Source: Owenia fusiformis
Lineage: Eukaryota; Annelida; Polychaeta; Sabellida; Oweniidae
NCBI GenBank assembly: GCA_903813345.2
Contig: CAIIXF020000008.1
Location: 18,026,822-18,090,821, forward strand
Direction: 5' to 3'
DNA: 64,000 nucleotides
Below, piece by piece: positions 39,501-51,500 of this stretch. The notes beneath the pieces were generated by a model. That model did no database searches, was not told the DNA's origin, and saw nothing but the letters and a program-made list of their open reading frames with translations. The translations under genes and the position numbers were made by a program. The first letter of the stretch is position 1, and each line of letters opens with the position of its first letter.

Positions 39501-42500
39501 AGACAGCACAATAGACAGCCCCTTAGTTCACAGGGTGCAAAAGTAACAACCAAGCTTACATTGTACACATGTATCCACCAAACTTGTGCTGAAGCCATCA
39601 TGTCGTGAAAATGTGAATGACCAAATTGGGCCAACAAGAGGATTATCATATGAGATGTGATTCATATATCCAAGGGCAAAGCAATCAGGTTTATCAATAC
39701 ATCAACATTTTAGGCCAGAACATAATGCTAGTTTCTACTCAAGATAAGCTTACGTTTTAAACCAAATGTTTTTCTAGAATGGCAAAAACAGTACCTTGGT
39801 AAGAAAGTTTTTTTTATGGTTTTTGAATAGAGATAGAAAGGGTTTAACATTTATTTGTAAATATAATGTACCTGTATGTCATATTTGATCTATAATGCAT
39901 CTGAATGCATTATTTTCAACATTTTCAACAACAATATTTCATTTCAACTCTTTCTTTCATTTACGAAGTGACAAGAAAAAATTACAATTTTTCCTGAAAT
40001 TATGATTCTAGAAATGCTGTTACATGAATCCCCCAGAAGGAACTAAATTAAATCACTACAACAGTGATGGCATAATTTTGATGTATTCTACCTGAATCCA
40101 AATATCTTATAGCTACTGAACATGTAAACATGTATATTTATATACCCCCTTTTCTGGCTTATCTCTGTCCTAAATAGCAATGATACATGATACAGTAAAG
40201 GATGAAATAGCAATGATACAGTAATTGATGAAAGAGTAATGATACAGTAATTGATGAAATAGCAATGATATTATGATACAGTAATTGATGAAATAGCGGT
40301 GATACCTGATACAGTAATTGATGAAATAGCAATGATACAGTAATTGATGAAATAGTGATGATACCTGATACAGTAATTGATGAAATAGCGATGATTCGGT
40401 AATTCATGAAATAGCAATGATAAATGATACAGTAATTGATGAAATAGCAAAGATACATGATACAGAAATTCAAGAAATAGCAATCATGGCACCTGATACA
40501 GAAATGATGAAATAGCAGTGATACTGTAATTAATATTGTAAATGATGAGTATCCAAATAAAAATGGATTTTTCTTTGTATTAAGATATATGAACACTAGG
40601 TAGTGATAAAGAAATGATATTTCACTCAGATATGAACAAAATAAACAAAGAAACATTAGGAAGACAACAGAAGTCAATGAACACACAAACAAATAGACAA
40701 ATTAAGTATTATTTGTCGCAAGCAAACCTGACGAAAAATGAGTTATCCAGTATTTGATTTAATCCTGAGATGGACTTACATTTGGACTGAAGGATCAATG
40801 GCTTCACTATATCCATTCCGAACTTTACTGGTGGCTTCATAAGCTTCAAAGAAATTCACATTGTCTGGCTCACCCTGTACATATAATAGTTTGGCCTGCT
40901 CTGTACCTACCTCATCATTTTCATCATAAAGGAATATATCTTCATCATTCTCATACTCCTCCTCTCCTCCACTGTTGAGGTCATCTTTACTGGAATTCCT
41001 CTGAAGGGCGGGGTCACAGAACTCATCGAATGATTCCAGGGACACGCGGCCAGGGACGATCATTTTCTTGTGGGGGGAACCACGTAGTGAAGCAGGGGAT
41101 GGTGACTGCAAGTGAGGAAAATATTTTAACAACAGAAACAATTGAGATACCATAGTGTAAATTGTACACAAGTGTACATGTATTGTCATTATCAAGGAAG
41201 TACATCTATCACAAACACATTAGAGATTGTAGTCAGACTTATTTCACCTGATGTGTTCAAGTTTTCCTCCAAAATCGAAACTGGACTTTTGAGCATGTTT
41301 TGTAAATTCGGCATGAAACCGTAATCATTTGGATTAGACCAATGAAACTTGGTAGAATGAATGAACATTGTACACAGTAGTTTCACCCCATTGCCTTCAT
41401 GCATTTAACTTATGATACACGCTAGATCATGAGCTAGAATCCAACCAAGGAGCTGAAATATTTAAACTTAAATCCATGCAAACTTGACTTTATCAAAATA
41501 TCATATAGATGTTGATGAAAGTCCTACCCCATCATCCTCGTTGGAAGAACTGGCTGCTGAAGCAAGGTTAGATGCCATATTAGGTCTGTTCAGAACAATC
41601 TTCTTCAACTGAGCATCAGTCTTACTGGGACTACCTTCTTTAGAGTCGGGATCTGCTGAAATAAAAGGAGTAAAATGGTCAATATGATACTTTCACGTTC
41701 AGTATTCATTAGATTTGTGCTTAAATAATAAGTAATGTGTGGTGTATACATTGAGCCAATGCCATCCATACTGGTAACTGTAGGCCACTTGACAAAGCCA
41801 TTTGTATAAAAATTACCTACCTGTACATGGGCGTCATTGCCTTAATGTTTTCTAAATGACGATCTATGCTAATTATATGATGGATTCCTAATGAAGTGGA
41901 ATACTTAACTGGGGTCTAATCTGAGAAATCATTGTTAATTGAGAAATCATTGTTAATCTGAGAAATCATTGTTATGTAAGAAGAGCATGCCATAGGATTA
42001 TAAACTTGATTATAGTAATTATATATTAGTCTAGCTACAATCCCTTGTGAGCCCCTCCCTCCCCAATTAAACACTCCCCCTGTGTGAGAAGGTGTGTAGT
42101 AGTAGTGGGAGGGGGGGGTGTCACAGGGGCTTGTAGCTAGACTATCTACTATCTATGTATATAATGTATGTATTAACTGAAGGTCTTTCACTGTAATGTA
42201 ATATAAGGGAGTTACTAACTTAAACGGGAATATACCTACAGTTATACTATTTTTTCATACTTTCTCATTTTATTTTAATAATCATTTAACAATTAAATAT
42301 AAAACAAAGCTTTTAATTGTGTTAATTAATGCAGCAGTCAGTTAAGATGCGATTGAATAATGCAATTCAATAACATTTTTTATCTCTTAAAACATTATTC
42401 ATTGTACAAATTCAATACAATTTAAATGCATTAAAACTGTCAATTACCGATCAGATCTTTATATTATCTTCTCAACATAATCCTAAGCAGTGATTCAATA

Positions 42501-45500
42501 CAAATCAGTAAAAAATTCTATGCATGCTTTTCAAAAAATACTTGCAAGGAAAACACAAATATTTTGTTTCAATGTTGCAGGATGTATAGCAGGGTCTGAT
42601 TTTAGTTAGGGATATTACAACTTTAGTAATCATTTGTACGAGTGAGACTTCTAAAGTTAAAGTCAATTTTCCACAAAAATTTCATATTTTTATTTGCCAA
42701 AGTTATGTCATTGTTTGTTTTGTTCAGCTCTAGGCTATCCCTTTAGAAGTCTCATCATATATAGGTTCAAGAGAAAATATCATCATTTACTTGACTCCCA
42801 GGTAAATTTTTCGTTAATCCATTTATTGAGACTTTTCCATCATAAATTCAGTGATGAAGATTTTCTTTAGGCTGTCAAATATTTGGAAGATTCCTAGGAA
42901 TTAGAAATATAGGGATGGACAAGTCTTGTCTGAGATGCAAATTACATTGCCTAGAGTACAAGTCATATTGATTTAAGGGCAGATGTCATGCCGCCTTAGG
43001 TACAAGTCATGTTACCTTGGGCAGAAGTCATGTTACATGGGGCAGAGGTCATGTTGCCTGGGGCAGAAGTCATATTACATAGGGCAGAGGTCATGTTGCC
43101 TTAAGGGCAGAAGTCATATTGCCTGGAGTGCAAGTTATGTTGCCTAAGTTGGAAGTTATATTGCCCAGGGTAGAAGTCATGTTGCCTAGGGTACAAGTCA
43201 TGTTGCTTTGGGCAGAAGTGACGAGATGTCATGTTGCCTAGGGCATAAGTCATGTTATTTTTGTCTAGGTTGCTAATAACTGATCTTACAGTCTATATTA
43301 TATTTGAAACTAGTGAATGCCAGCGTGGATTAAAACCAGCAAGGATTGTACCCAGCATAACAGAGACTGAATGTTGATATTTTCCCTTATTGTGGTTAAT
43401 AATATGAGCATACAGGGGAGAACATCATCACATAAACATACCATGTGGCTTTTTATACTGATAAAACGATTTCACACTTGTTCCTAGAGATGAAATAAAA
43501 TAAAAAGATGCCATAAAATGAGAACTAATAGATGGAGCTACTGTGGTCTACACAACAAGCGTGTAGTAGTATTCACTCCCCCCAGTTTTCTGCAAGTTAA
43601 AATGCTCAATTCTGCAAGTGAAATTAGTGAATTCTGCAAGAAGAAAGGGCTAATTCTGCAGAAATTTCGAACCATTAAACGGGAAAATATCGTGATAGTC
43701 AGGTAGTCAGTCACTACATACATGCTGCCATCTAACGGCAGAAATCAAACGATGGCGTTTAGAATTTTCACTTCGCATAATTTGGGTTATTTCTGCAAGG
43801 GATTTGACTGAAAACGTGTCAAATTGTTACAGGTAAGACTGACTTTTTAAACTTTTGGAAAATATATGGATTCTGCGGAAAATTCCGCGGAAATTGACCA
43901 AAATAGTTGATTCTGCAATTCCGCGGGCAGAGGCAAATTCCGTCCGCGCTCTGCAAACACGGAATCCTGGGGGCAGTGAGTATTGATACAGAAACGTAGT
44001 GCACCTTAAACAGAAAATACTCAAAATATATGTTCCCTAAAACATTCTACAGCGAATTCTAAAACAACAGAAATTATAAAAGGAATTACAAATATTAAAA
44101 AGATGACAAAACATTAGAATATGTTATCGTAAATAAGAGAAGTGATGTTCACTATGTGTAAAAGGTGATGATACAAAATGGATTCTCAACAACACATTTC
44201 AGATCACAAATATACCAAGAGATATTACAACATATATCTAGTATAAACATGAGACTTACTTGCTTTCTGAATCATCTCTGTGGGCTCTGGCTTTCCTATT
44301 CCAGCACGAGCCTCAGATATCAACTTCCTTGCCCGATCTCTTAGCTGTTTCTGCCTCTCTTCTTGACTCTGTATGATAAACAATATATATATTATTAACA
44401 CGGGGCCTCAGATACATTATGTGTGGAACATATTGGGCTGGGAATAGGGAGGTACTGTTAAGGAGAATGGATAACAGGAGGGATATAACATAATGGGAGC
44501 AGTGGTATGGGAACAGAGAGAGGCACTGATAATGAGGATACATGGGCGTACCCAGAGGAGGGGGGTGCATTGGGTGCAACTGAAGCACCGCACCCCCCCC
44601 CTTTCGAGCCAATCCCAAGGTATTTTGTTCTTGATGCTGAGGAGGAGACTTGGAGGTAAGAAAAACTATGCACTCTGGTGAAAGAGGTGGAGAATCTAGG
44701 CTTCAAGTGCAAAGTATTATGATGTAGAAAATCGTGTGTATGCCCTGGGATAGGTAATAAGGGAGGGGGGGGGGGTCATGAAAGAAGTGGTAGCTATTAC
44801 TACAGCAATGACTCTGCTAGGAGAAAGTAGAATTTAATGTGTCTGACCTTTATATAAGAAAATGCACTTGAAATAATCAACAATGAAGCTGTATTCACAC
44901 TAGGTGTATTCATACTTACCAATGTAGCTGTATTCATACTTACCAAATGTAGCTGTATTCACACTTAGCTGTATTAATACTTACCAATGTAGCTGTATTC
45001 TCACTAGCTGTATTCATACTTACCAATGTAGCTGTATTCAAACTTACCAATGTAGCTGTATTCAAACTAGCTGTATTCATACTCACCAATGTAGCTGTAT
45101 GCAAACTAGCTGTATTCATACTCACCAATGTAGCTGTATTCAAACTAGCTGTATTCATACTCACCAATGTAGCTGTATTCATGCCACTGCTGTAGCTCTT
45201 TGTTTTCCTGGCTGCTGGCCTAGTTGGTTGTGGGGGTACCTGATGTCCCCCTTGACTGCTGGCTGCATCTTTCCTTGCCTGGAACACACATGAAAACAGA
45301 TTCACATAACTAGGATTATGAATCAAATTCCAGTCAACCAGAACACAATAAATTGAATAGCAGGGGAAGTGCAGGTCAAAATGTCCAGAGTCAAACCTTG
45401 CAAAATAACCCTTGCAAAAAGTTTCTAGTTGGATTTCATTATTTTTAGTGACATTGTGGGTGATTTATAATACATCATGTATTTTATCTAGCTATAATTA

Positions 45501-48500
45501 CCCAAATGCGAGTAGGTAGTTACCAGTTTCACCACCAGGTGGCTGATTCGGGTCAATTAACATGGCAGGTATATGAGAAAGTTCCCTTAAACTTGAATAT
45601 TATCAATTTAAGTGGCTCAATTTTCATATAACCCTTATGCGTCTGATACTTATACTAATGAAAATATGTCCAGTAAAGCAAAATATTATCTGTGTACTAA
45701 AAGAAAATATATTTTTAATGACGTAAATCAAGATTATTTCTACTCGCATCTGGGTTATTATAACACTCATTCAAAGTCAAGTAGTCATGAATGCATTGTT
45801 TTTATATTGTTGGTTCAGCTAAAATCTTTTGCAAGGACAGCTTTCAGCTGGGGAATATTAGGTGAGAAGCAATCAAAAACTGTTTAACAAGTCTGGGAGC
45901 TAGCCAATCAGGACTCATGTATGAAATGCAAGAACCTGATGAGGAAATGGACCAAACACATGTACCAAATATTTCATTTCATACATGTCACTGCAATATT
46001 CTAGATATTCTATCCAATAGAAAGTGAATCCAGAAGTGAAAGGTCTTGGGGCAGGTGAGTTAAATACTAACTATAGTAAATACTAACTATAGTAACTGTT
46101 CCTACAACCAACATTTGAATAAGAATCTACAATTTACAGCGTAAAGAGGATTTTGATAGCAGGTACGTGAGGCCAAAGACCTAGCTAAACAAGAGGGCCG
46201 GGGGCATGCCCAACTGGAAATTTTTTGATTTTAGACCTTAAATGGTGCGTTTTGAGCGATGTCAGACTGGGGCACTACTCTATCATTTAGGGTACGCAAC
46301 TGCGTACCTTCGCATTGCATACCCTTGTGTATGCCTGGTTATGCGCCTGATTTACACAGAAAATTCAAAATATAATTGACCCAACATGTCCAACAATATT
46401 CAGTTTTCAAATCAATCCATCAAGCTTTGCAAACAATTAGTTTGTTTCCTTTATATATAGTGTTATTATACCATGGCATGTTAATGTGATGTGATGGTCC
46501 GTGATGCTGGTTATCCAGTCATGTTTGCTCTTAGTGCTATATCAATGAGTTTCATTTGTCTTCTTATCTGTAAGTGCAGATTTCTGTGTTATTCATCAAT
46601 TTCTAAGACCCCCCCTGAAAGATTTTGTAGGGCCTCAAAAATGGACCTTTGGCAATTTTTTTGAAATGTAATTGTCCTCATTGCGAGAAAAAGGGTCTAT
46701 CAGGATAAGCCAAAGCTATTTTTTGTCGATCCTCATCCAGTTATATTGTTTATTATGCACCTCATTAAAATACTCAAATCTGATTGGTTAAGAGCTGCAG
46801 GGTCTATTGCCATACATGGCAGCAAGATCTCGTTCTATCCAGTATTGAAGCAACAAGATCTTGAACCATCCGTATGCCAGAATACCTATCCTCGAAAAAA
46901 ATACTAGGCTCGGCTTCTGTTTTAGTAGACCCTTTCTTTAAAATAAAGTATTTCTTGACAATTTAACACCATCTTTTATTTATCGACAGTAAATTAATGG
47001 TAGGAATATGATATTAACCAAGGGAGGTGCATAATAAAATAAATACTGGATGACCATGAGGTGGATATGCCAGAATACCTATCCTCACCTCGCCTAGTAT
47101 TTTTTTCCTTGGATAGGTATTCTGGCATATCCACCTCATGGTCATCCAGTATTTGTTTATTAATTGCCATGAGGAAAATCAAAACCAAATGAAACCATGA
47201 ACTTGTGAAGATGTGATTTTTTGCACAAAAATTCTTTGATAAATTTAGTCCTACCATGTTTAAACGTAAACCATGATACCATGGTATACCATGGTTTACC
47301 ATGGTCTATCATGATCGGCAATGAAATTACCATCAACTCTGACCATGGTGGCAATGATGTTTTTTTGGTCAATTTTTGACCATGGTATACCATGGTATAT
47401 CATGTTATACCATGTTTCATGGTATTTCATGTCCAAAGTTAGCCATCAAATACCATGGTATTATCATGGTATTTCATTGCTATGTTCCTGACCATCATTT
47501 ACCATGGTATTACCATGGTATATCATGGTTGATTGCATTTCATGGCATTTCATTGTAAGATGTGACAATCAAATACCATGGTATTTCAATGCCATGTTCC
47601 TGACCATAATTTACCATGGTATATCATGGTTGATGGCATTTCATTATAAGATGTGACAATCAAATACCATGGTCATACCATGGTATTTCATTGCCATGTT
47701 CCTGACCATCATTTACCATGGTATTACCATTGTATATCATGGTTGATGGTATTTCATTGTACAATTTGACAATCAAATGTCATGGTCATACCATGATATT
47801 TTATTGTTATGTACCTGACCATCCCTTACCATGGTATTACCATTTTATATCATGGTTGATGACATTTCATGGCATTTCATTGTACCATGTGACAATCAAT
47901 TACCATGGTCATACCATGTCATTTCATTGCCAAAATCATAACTCTCATTTATCATGGTTTTATCATTGCATTTCATGGTTGGTGGTATTTCATGGCATTT
48001 TATTGTCAAACCTGACCATCAAATACTATGGTCATACCATGGTATTTCATTGCCATAATCATAACTATCATTTATCATGGCATATCATTGCATTTCGTGG
48101 TTGATTGTATTTCATAGCATTTCATTGTCAAACCTGACCATCAAATACCATGGTTATACCATGGTATTTCATTGCTAAAAAGAACTCTAGAAGAGTCTCA
48201 AGTCTAAAATTGGTCAGAGTTGAAATGGATCATGAAATGCAATGAAATACCACGTTTAACCATGAAATGCAATGAAATACAATGATTGATCATGATATGC
48301 AATGAAATGCAATGGTCTTTCTTGCAATGCAGTGAAATACAATGAAAGACTATGTTCAAAAAGTATTTTTTACATGAAATATCTTTATTAATAAATGTTA
48401 ATTAGAAAACCAAATTATTATAATTAGTGATTCTGATATTCATCAAAATCACAACTTTATATACTTTTGTTCCTTTATTTAATAAATTAATTTCTATTAT

Positions 48501-51500
48501 GAATAATTAAGTTAATAACCCTATAAACAAATTTTTTTTGTTAAACAAATATGCTTTACTTTTATTTGACTGTTGTCGGTTAAATAGGAGATCAATGCCA
48601 TGATTATTTTGTAAGTCAAACCTCCAGTCTTCGATTAAACATCTTGACTGTTCTTCATTGCATTTGATGGTTTGCAACCATGAAATACTGCAAAATAGCA
48701 GTATTTTTAAATGGAAACTTTTAAGTATAGTTTCTACAGTATACCATGGTAGATCGTGATAATTAAATGGCTCCATTGCATATCATGGTTAAATGTCTAG
48801 ACCATGATATCACTGCATTTGATGGTATTTGGCCATGAAATACTGTGAAACGGTGGTATTTTTTAGATACAAAATTACATGTTAATTGACCATGGTATAC
48901 CATGGTATATCATGATCGTTAAATGGCACCATTGCATTTCATGGTCAGGAGCGCTTTTTTAACATGGAGTTTCCCATTGAAAAAATACTGCCGTTTCACA
49001 GTATTTCATGGTCAGAAACCATCAAATGCAATGATATCATGGTCAAGAAACCATCAAATGCAATGATATCAAGGCTGAGAACTTGACCATGATATCATTG
49101 CATTTGATGGTTTCTGACCATGAAATACTGCGAAACGGCAGTATTTTTTCAATGGAAAACTCCATGTTAAAAACGCACTGTAAACAATGAAATGCAATGG
49201 TGCCATTTAACGATCATGATCGGCCATGGTATTACCATGGTATTTCATTGCATTTCATGGCCATATACCATGGTATACAATGGTCATACCATGGTATACC
49301 ATGGTATGGCCATGGTCCATTTCAACATGGTATTTAACACTTCAAAAATCTCTTTTCAAATAAGATGAGTATGATTAAAACCTCTTTTTATAAACTGATA
49401 TTAGATAGCCATGAATGATTTGAAAGGTCGGTTTTTGTAAAGATCTGTTTTAACTGAGAAAACTTAATGTAAAACACATCAATTTCAGGCAAAATTCTGT
49501 TTTTAAATTGTCTTAGAGAGTGACCAGATCAGCTTGACCTTGTAGTTTTAACACAGGCCATCAATTTCACTTCCAAATATGGAAGGTGCAAAAATAGAGC
49601 TGTCAATCAAATACAAGTATTGAACCGTTTGGAGGAAAAGTTTATATTCAGCTCAAGTTGGTGGTTGAATGATCAGTAGCCACAGAGCAGATTTTAAACT
49701 TTTCAATATTTCAACTTTATATTTGGCAGAGTTCATTTATCATTCATTCAAAAACGATAAGATTGACATTGCTGGATCAGCATTTTTCCCATTTAGACAC
49801 CTAAATAAATGTTTTAACATTTTAAGCTGTTTGAGCATAAAATAATCCCGAAAAGCTTTGAGCATTGTTTTTTGGAACCTGTATATTTTTAAGCATAATT
49901 CAATATGCCAGATTTAGATGTATTTGATAGTGATCTTTGTACATTTTCTGATGAGATCCAATTCATATAATTTGGCTGTTTTCTTGTTATATTTTCAGTT
50001 GAATCAACTTATTACACATACCTTTAAGCATAGAGACACTGCATACATCAAGGATAAAACTGACACCATGGAAAACAAGAATGACATCATGCCTCACAAA
50101 GGTGACATACTGAACAATAAAACTGACACCATGGATGACAAAAATGATACTGTGGACAAAACTGAAATTGAAAATAAAATTCCTGGTACCATAAATAACA
50201 ATGATGACATCATGGAGAACAATATTAAAACCTTGGATAACACTGATACTTTGGGTAACGTAATTACTACAACTATGAATAAGAATCATGATTCTGTTGA
50301 GGAAAATACCGACACTGTGGATAGCAACATTGTAAAATTAGAGAACACATGCGGAACTGGCCCTACAAATAACAACATTGTGGATAATACAGACTATAAT
50401 GCAAACAGAATGGACACCACAGATGACATGTTTAATAATGTGGATAACAAAATCAACACAGGAACTCTGGATTATAACAGTGATATCATGAAAAGGAGCC
50501 CGATCAAAATTGAAAGCATGAACAGCATAGTCAATGGAATTTCAGATGACAAGACTGACACTATGGATTCCAACAATGACATCAAGGAAAATGACACCAC
50601 TAGAATTGAGAGTATGGATATTTTAGATCAACCGACAAGCCATAATAAAAGTTTAAAGCAGGCCTCACATATTCAAAAGGAGTTGGATCATATGAAATCC
50701 AGAGCTGATGACAATGTTCTAAATGATAGATCCATTGACTGCCCTCCATGTGTAGTATCACTATGTCAACTAGAGGTAAAGCGCATGAAACCTTGCAACA
50801 AACAAAGATCCAGTCTAAACAAAACATCTCCAGTATCTAAAGGTAGAAAATCTTTGAGCAAACTGCATCAATGTAACGTGTGTCAGAAATCTTTCAGCTG
50901 CAAATCACACCTTGACAGACACACGTTACGTCATATAACTGAGAGACCTTTCAAATGTAAAATTTGTTCAAAAGCTTTTAAAACAATACATCGTGGCCTT
51001 GACCTTCACATGAAAATTCATACGATCAGAGAGAAAAATTTCAAATGTAACATTTGTTTTAAAGCATTTGTATTTAAAAGTAGTCTTACAAAACACACGA
51101 GGACTCATACTGGTGAAAAACCATTCAAATGTAAAATATGCTCGAAACAGTTTGCACAATGTAGTAGCTTCAAAAATCATGCATTCACACACATTCAACC
51201 TAAGCCTTTCGAATGTAAAATGTGTCGTAAGACATTCGCCCTTGAGAAAAGCTTATATGAACACGAAATTATCCACAAAAAAGAAGCGCCTTACAAATGT
51301 GGAATCTGCTCAGAAGTTTTTTACTCGGTGACTGAGCTTAATGGTCACATTAAGGTACACAGTGTAAATGACAAATATAAATGCACAGTGTGTCCACAGA
51401 CATTTGATGAAAAGATTAAGTATGAAAAGCATAAGAAGAAATTTCACACTGATAAAAAAGGATTTGAATGCACCAAGTGTTCCAAGATATTTTTCAAAAA

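Larger units (their letters stand above)
38578..40910 (-). other. EHBP1 intron with minisatellite and MITE
   Basis: The phase-matching donor is GTAGGT at 40910. A second donor, GTAAGT, lies at 40779. The interior has dispersed repeat R (38708-38815), a hAT-like MITE (39299-39482) and a minisatellite (40160-40530). No intermediate exon was found that would rescue use of the inner donor. Confidence 0.65.
41656..44259 (-). other. EHBP1 intron with repeats and a 405-bp transposon-like element
   Basis: The donor is GTAAGT at 44259. Contents are a 20-bp tandem triplet (41920-41976), element M copy 3 (42028-42143), a 21-23 bp minisatellite (42930-43262) and an inverted-repeat element (43574-43978). 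There is no supported exon. Confidence 0.7.

Noticed and set aside
40159-40692. 177-codon minus-strand open frame rich in Ile, Ser, Tyr
   Set aside because: It coincides with the minisatellite at 40160-40530. Composition follows the repeat and there is no domain or splice support.
45612-45887. 91-codon plus-strand frame
   Set aside because: It overlaps the right half of a MITE (45493-45763) and continues into unique sequence without any recognisable domain.
47718-48104. 128-codon plus-strand open frame rich in His, Ile, Ser
   Set aside because: It is a translation of the CATGGTAT-type satellite, with similar frames open on both strands.
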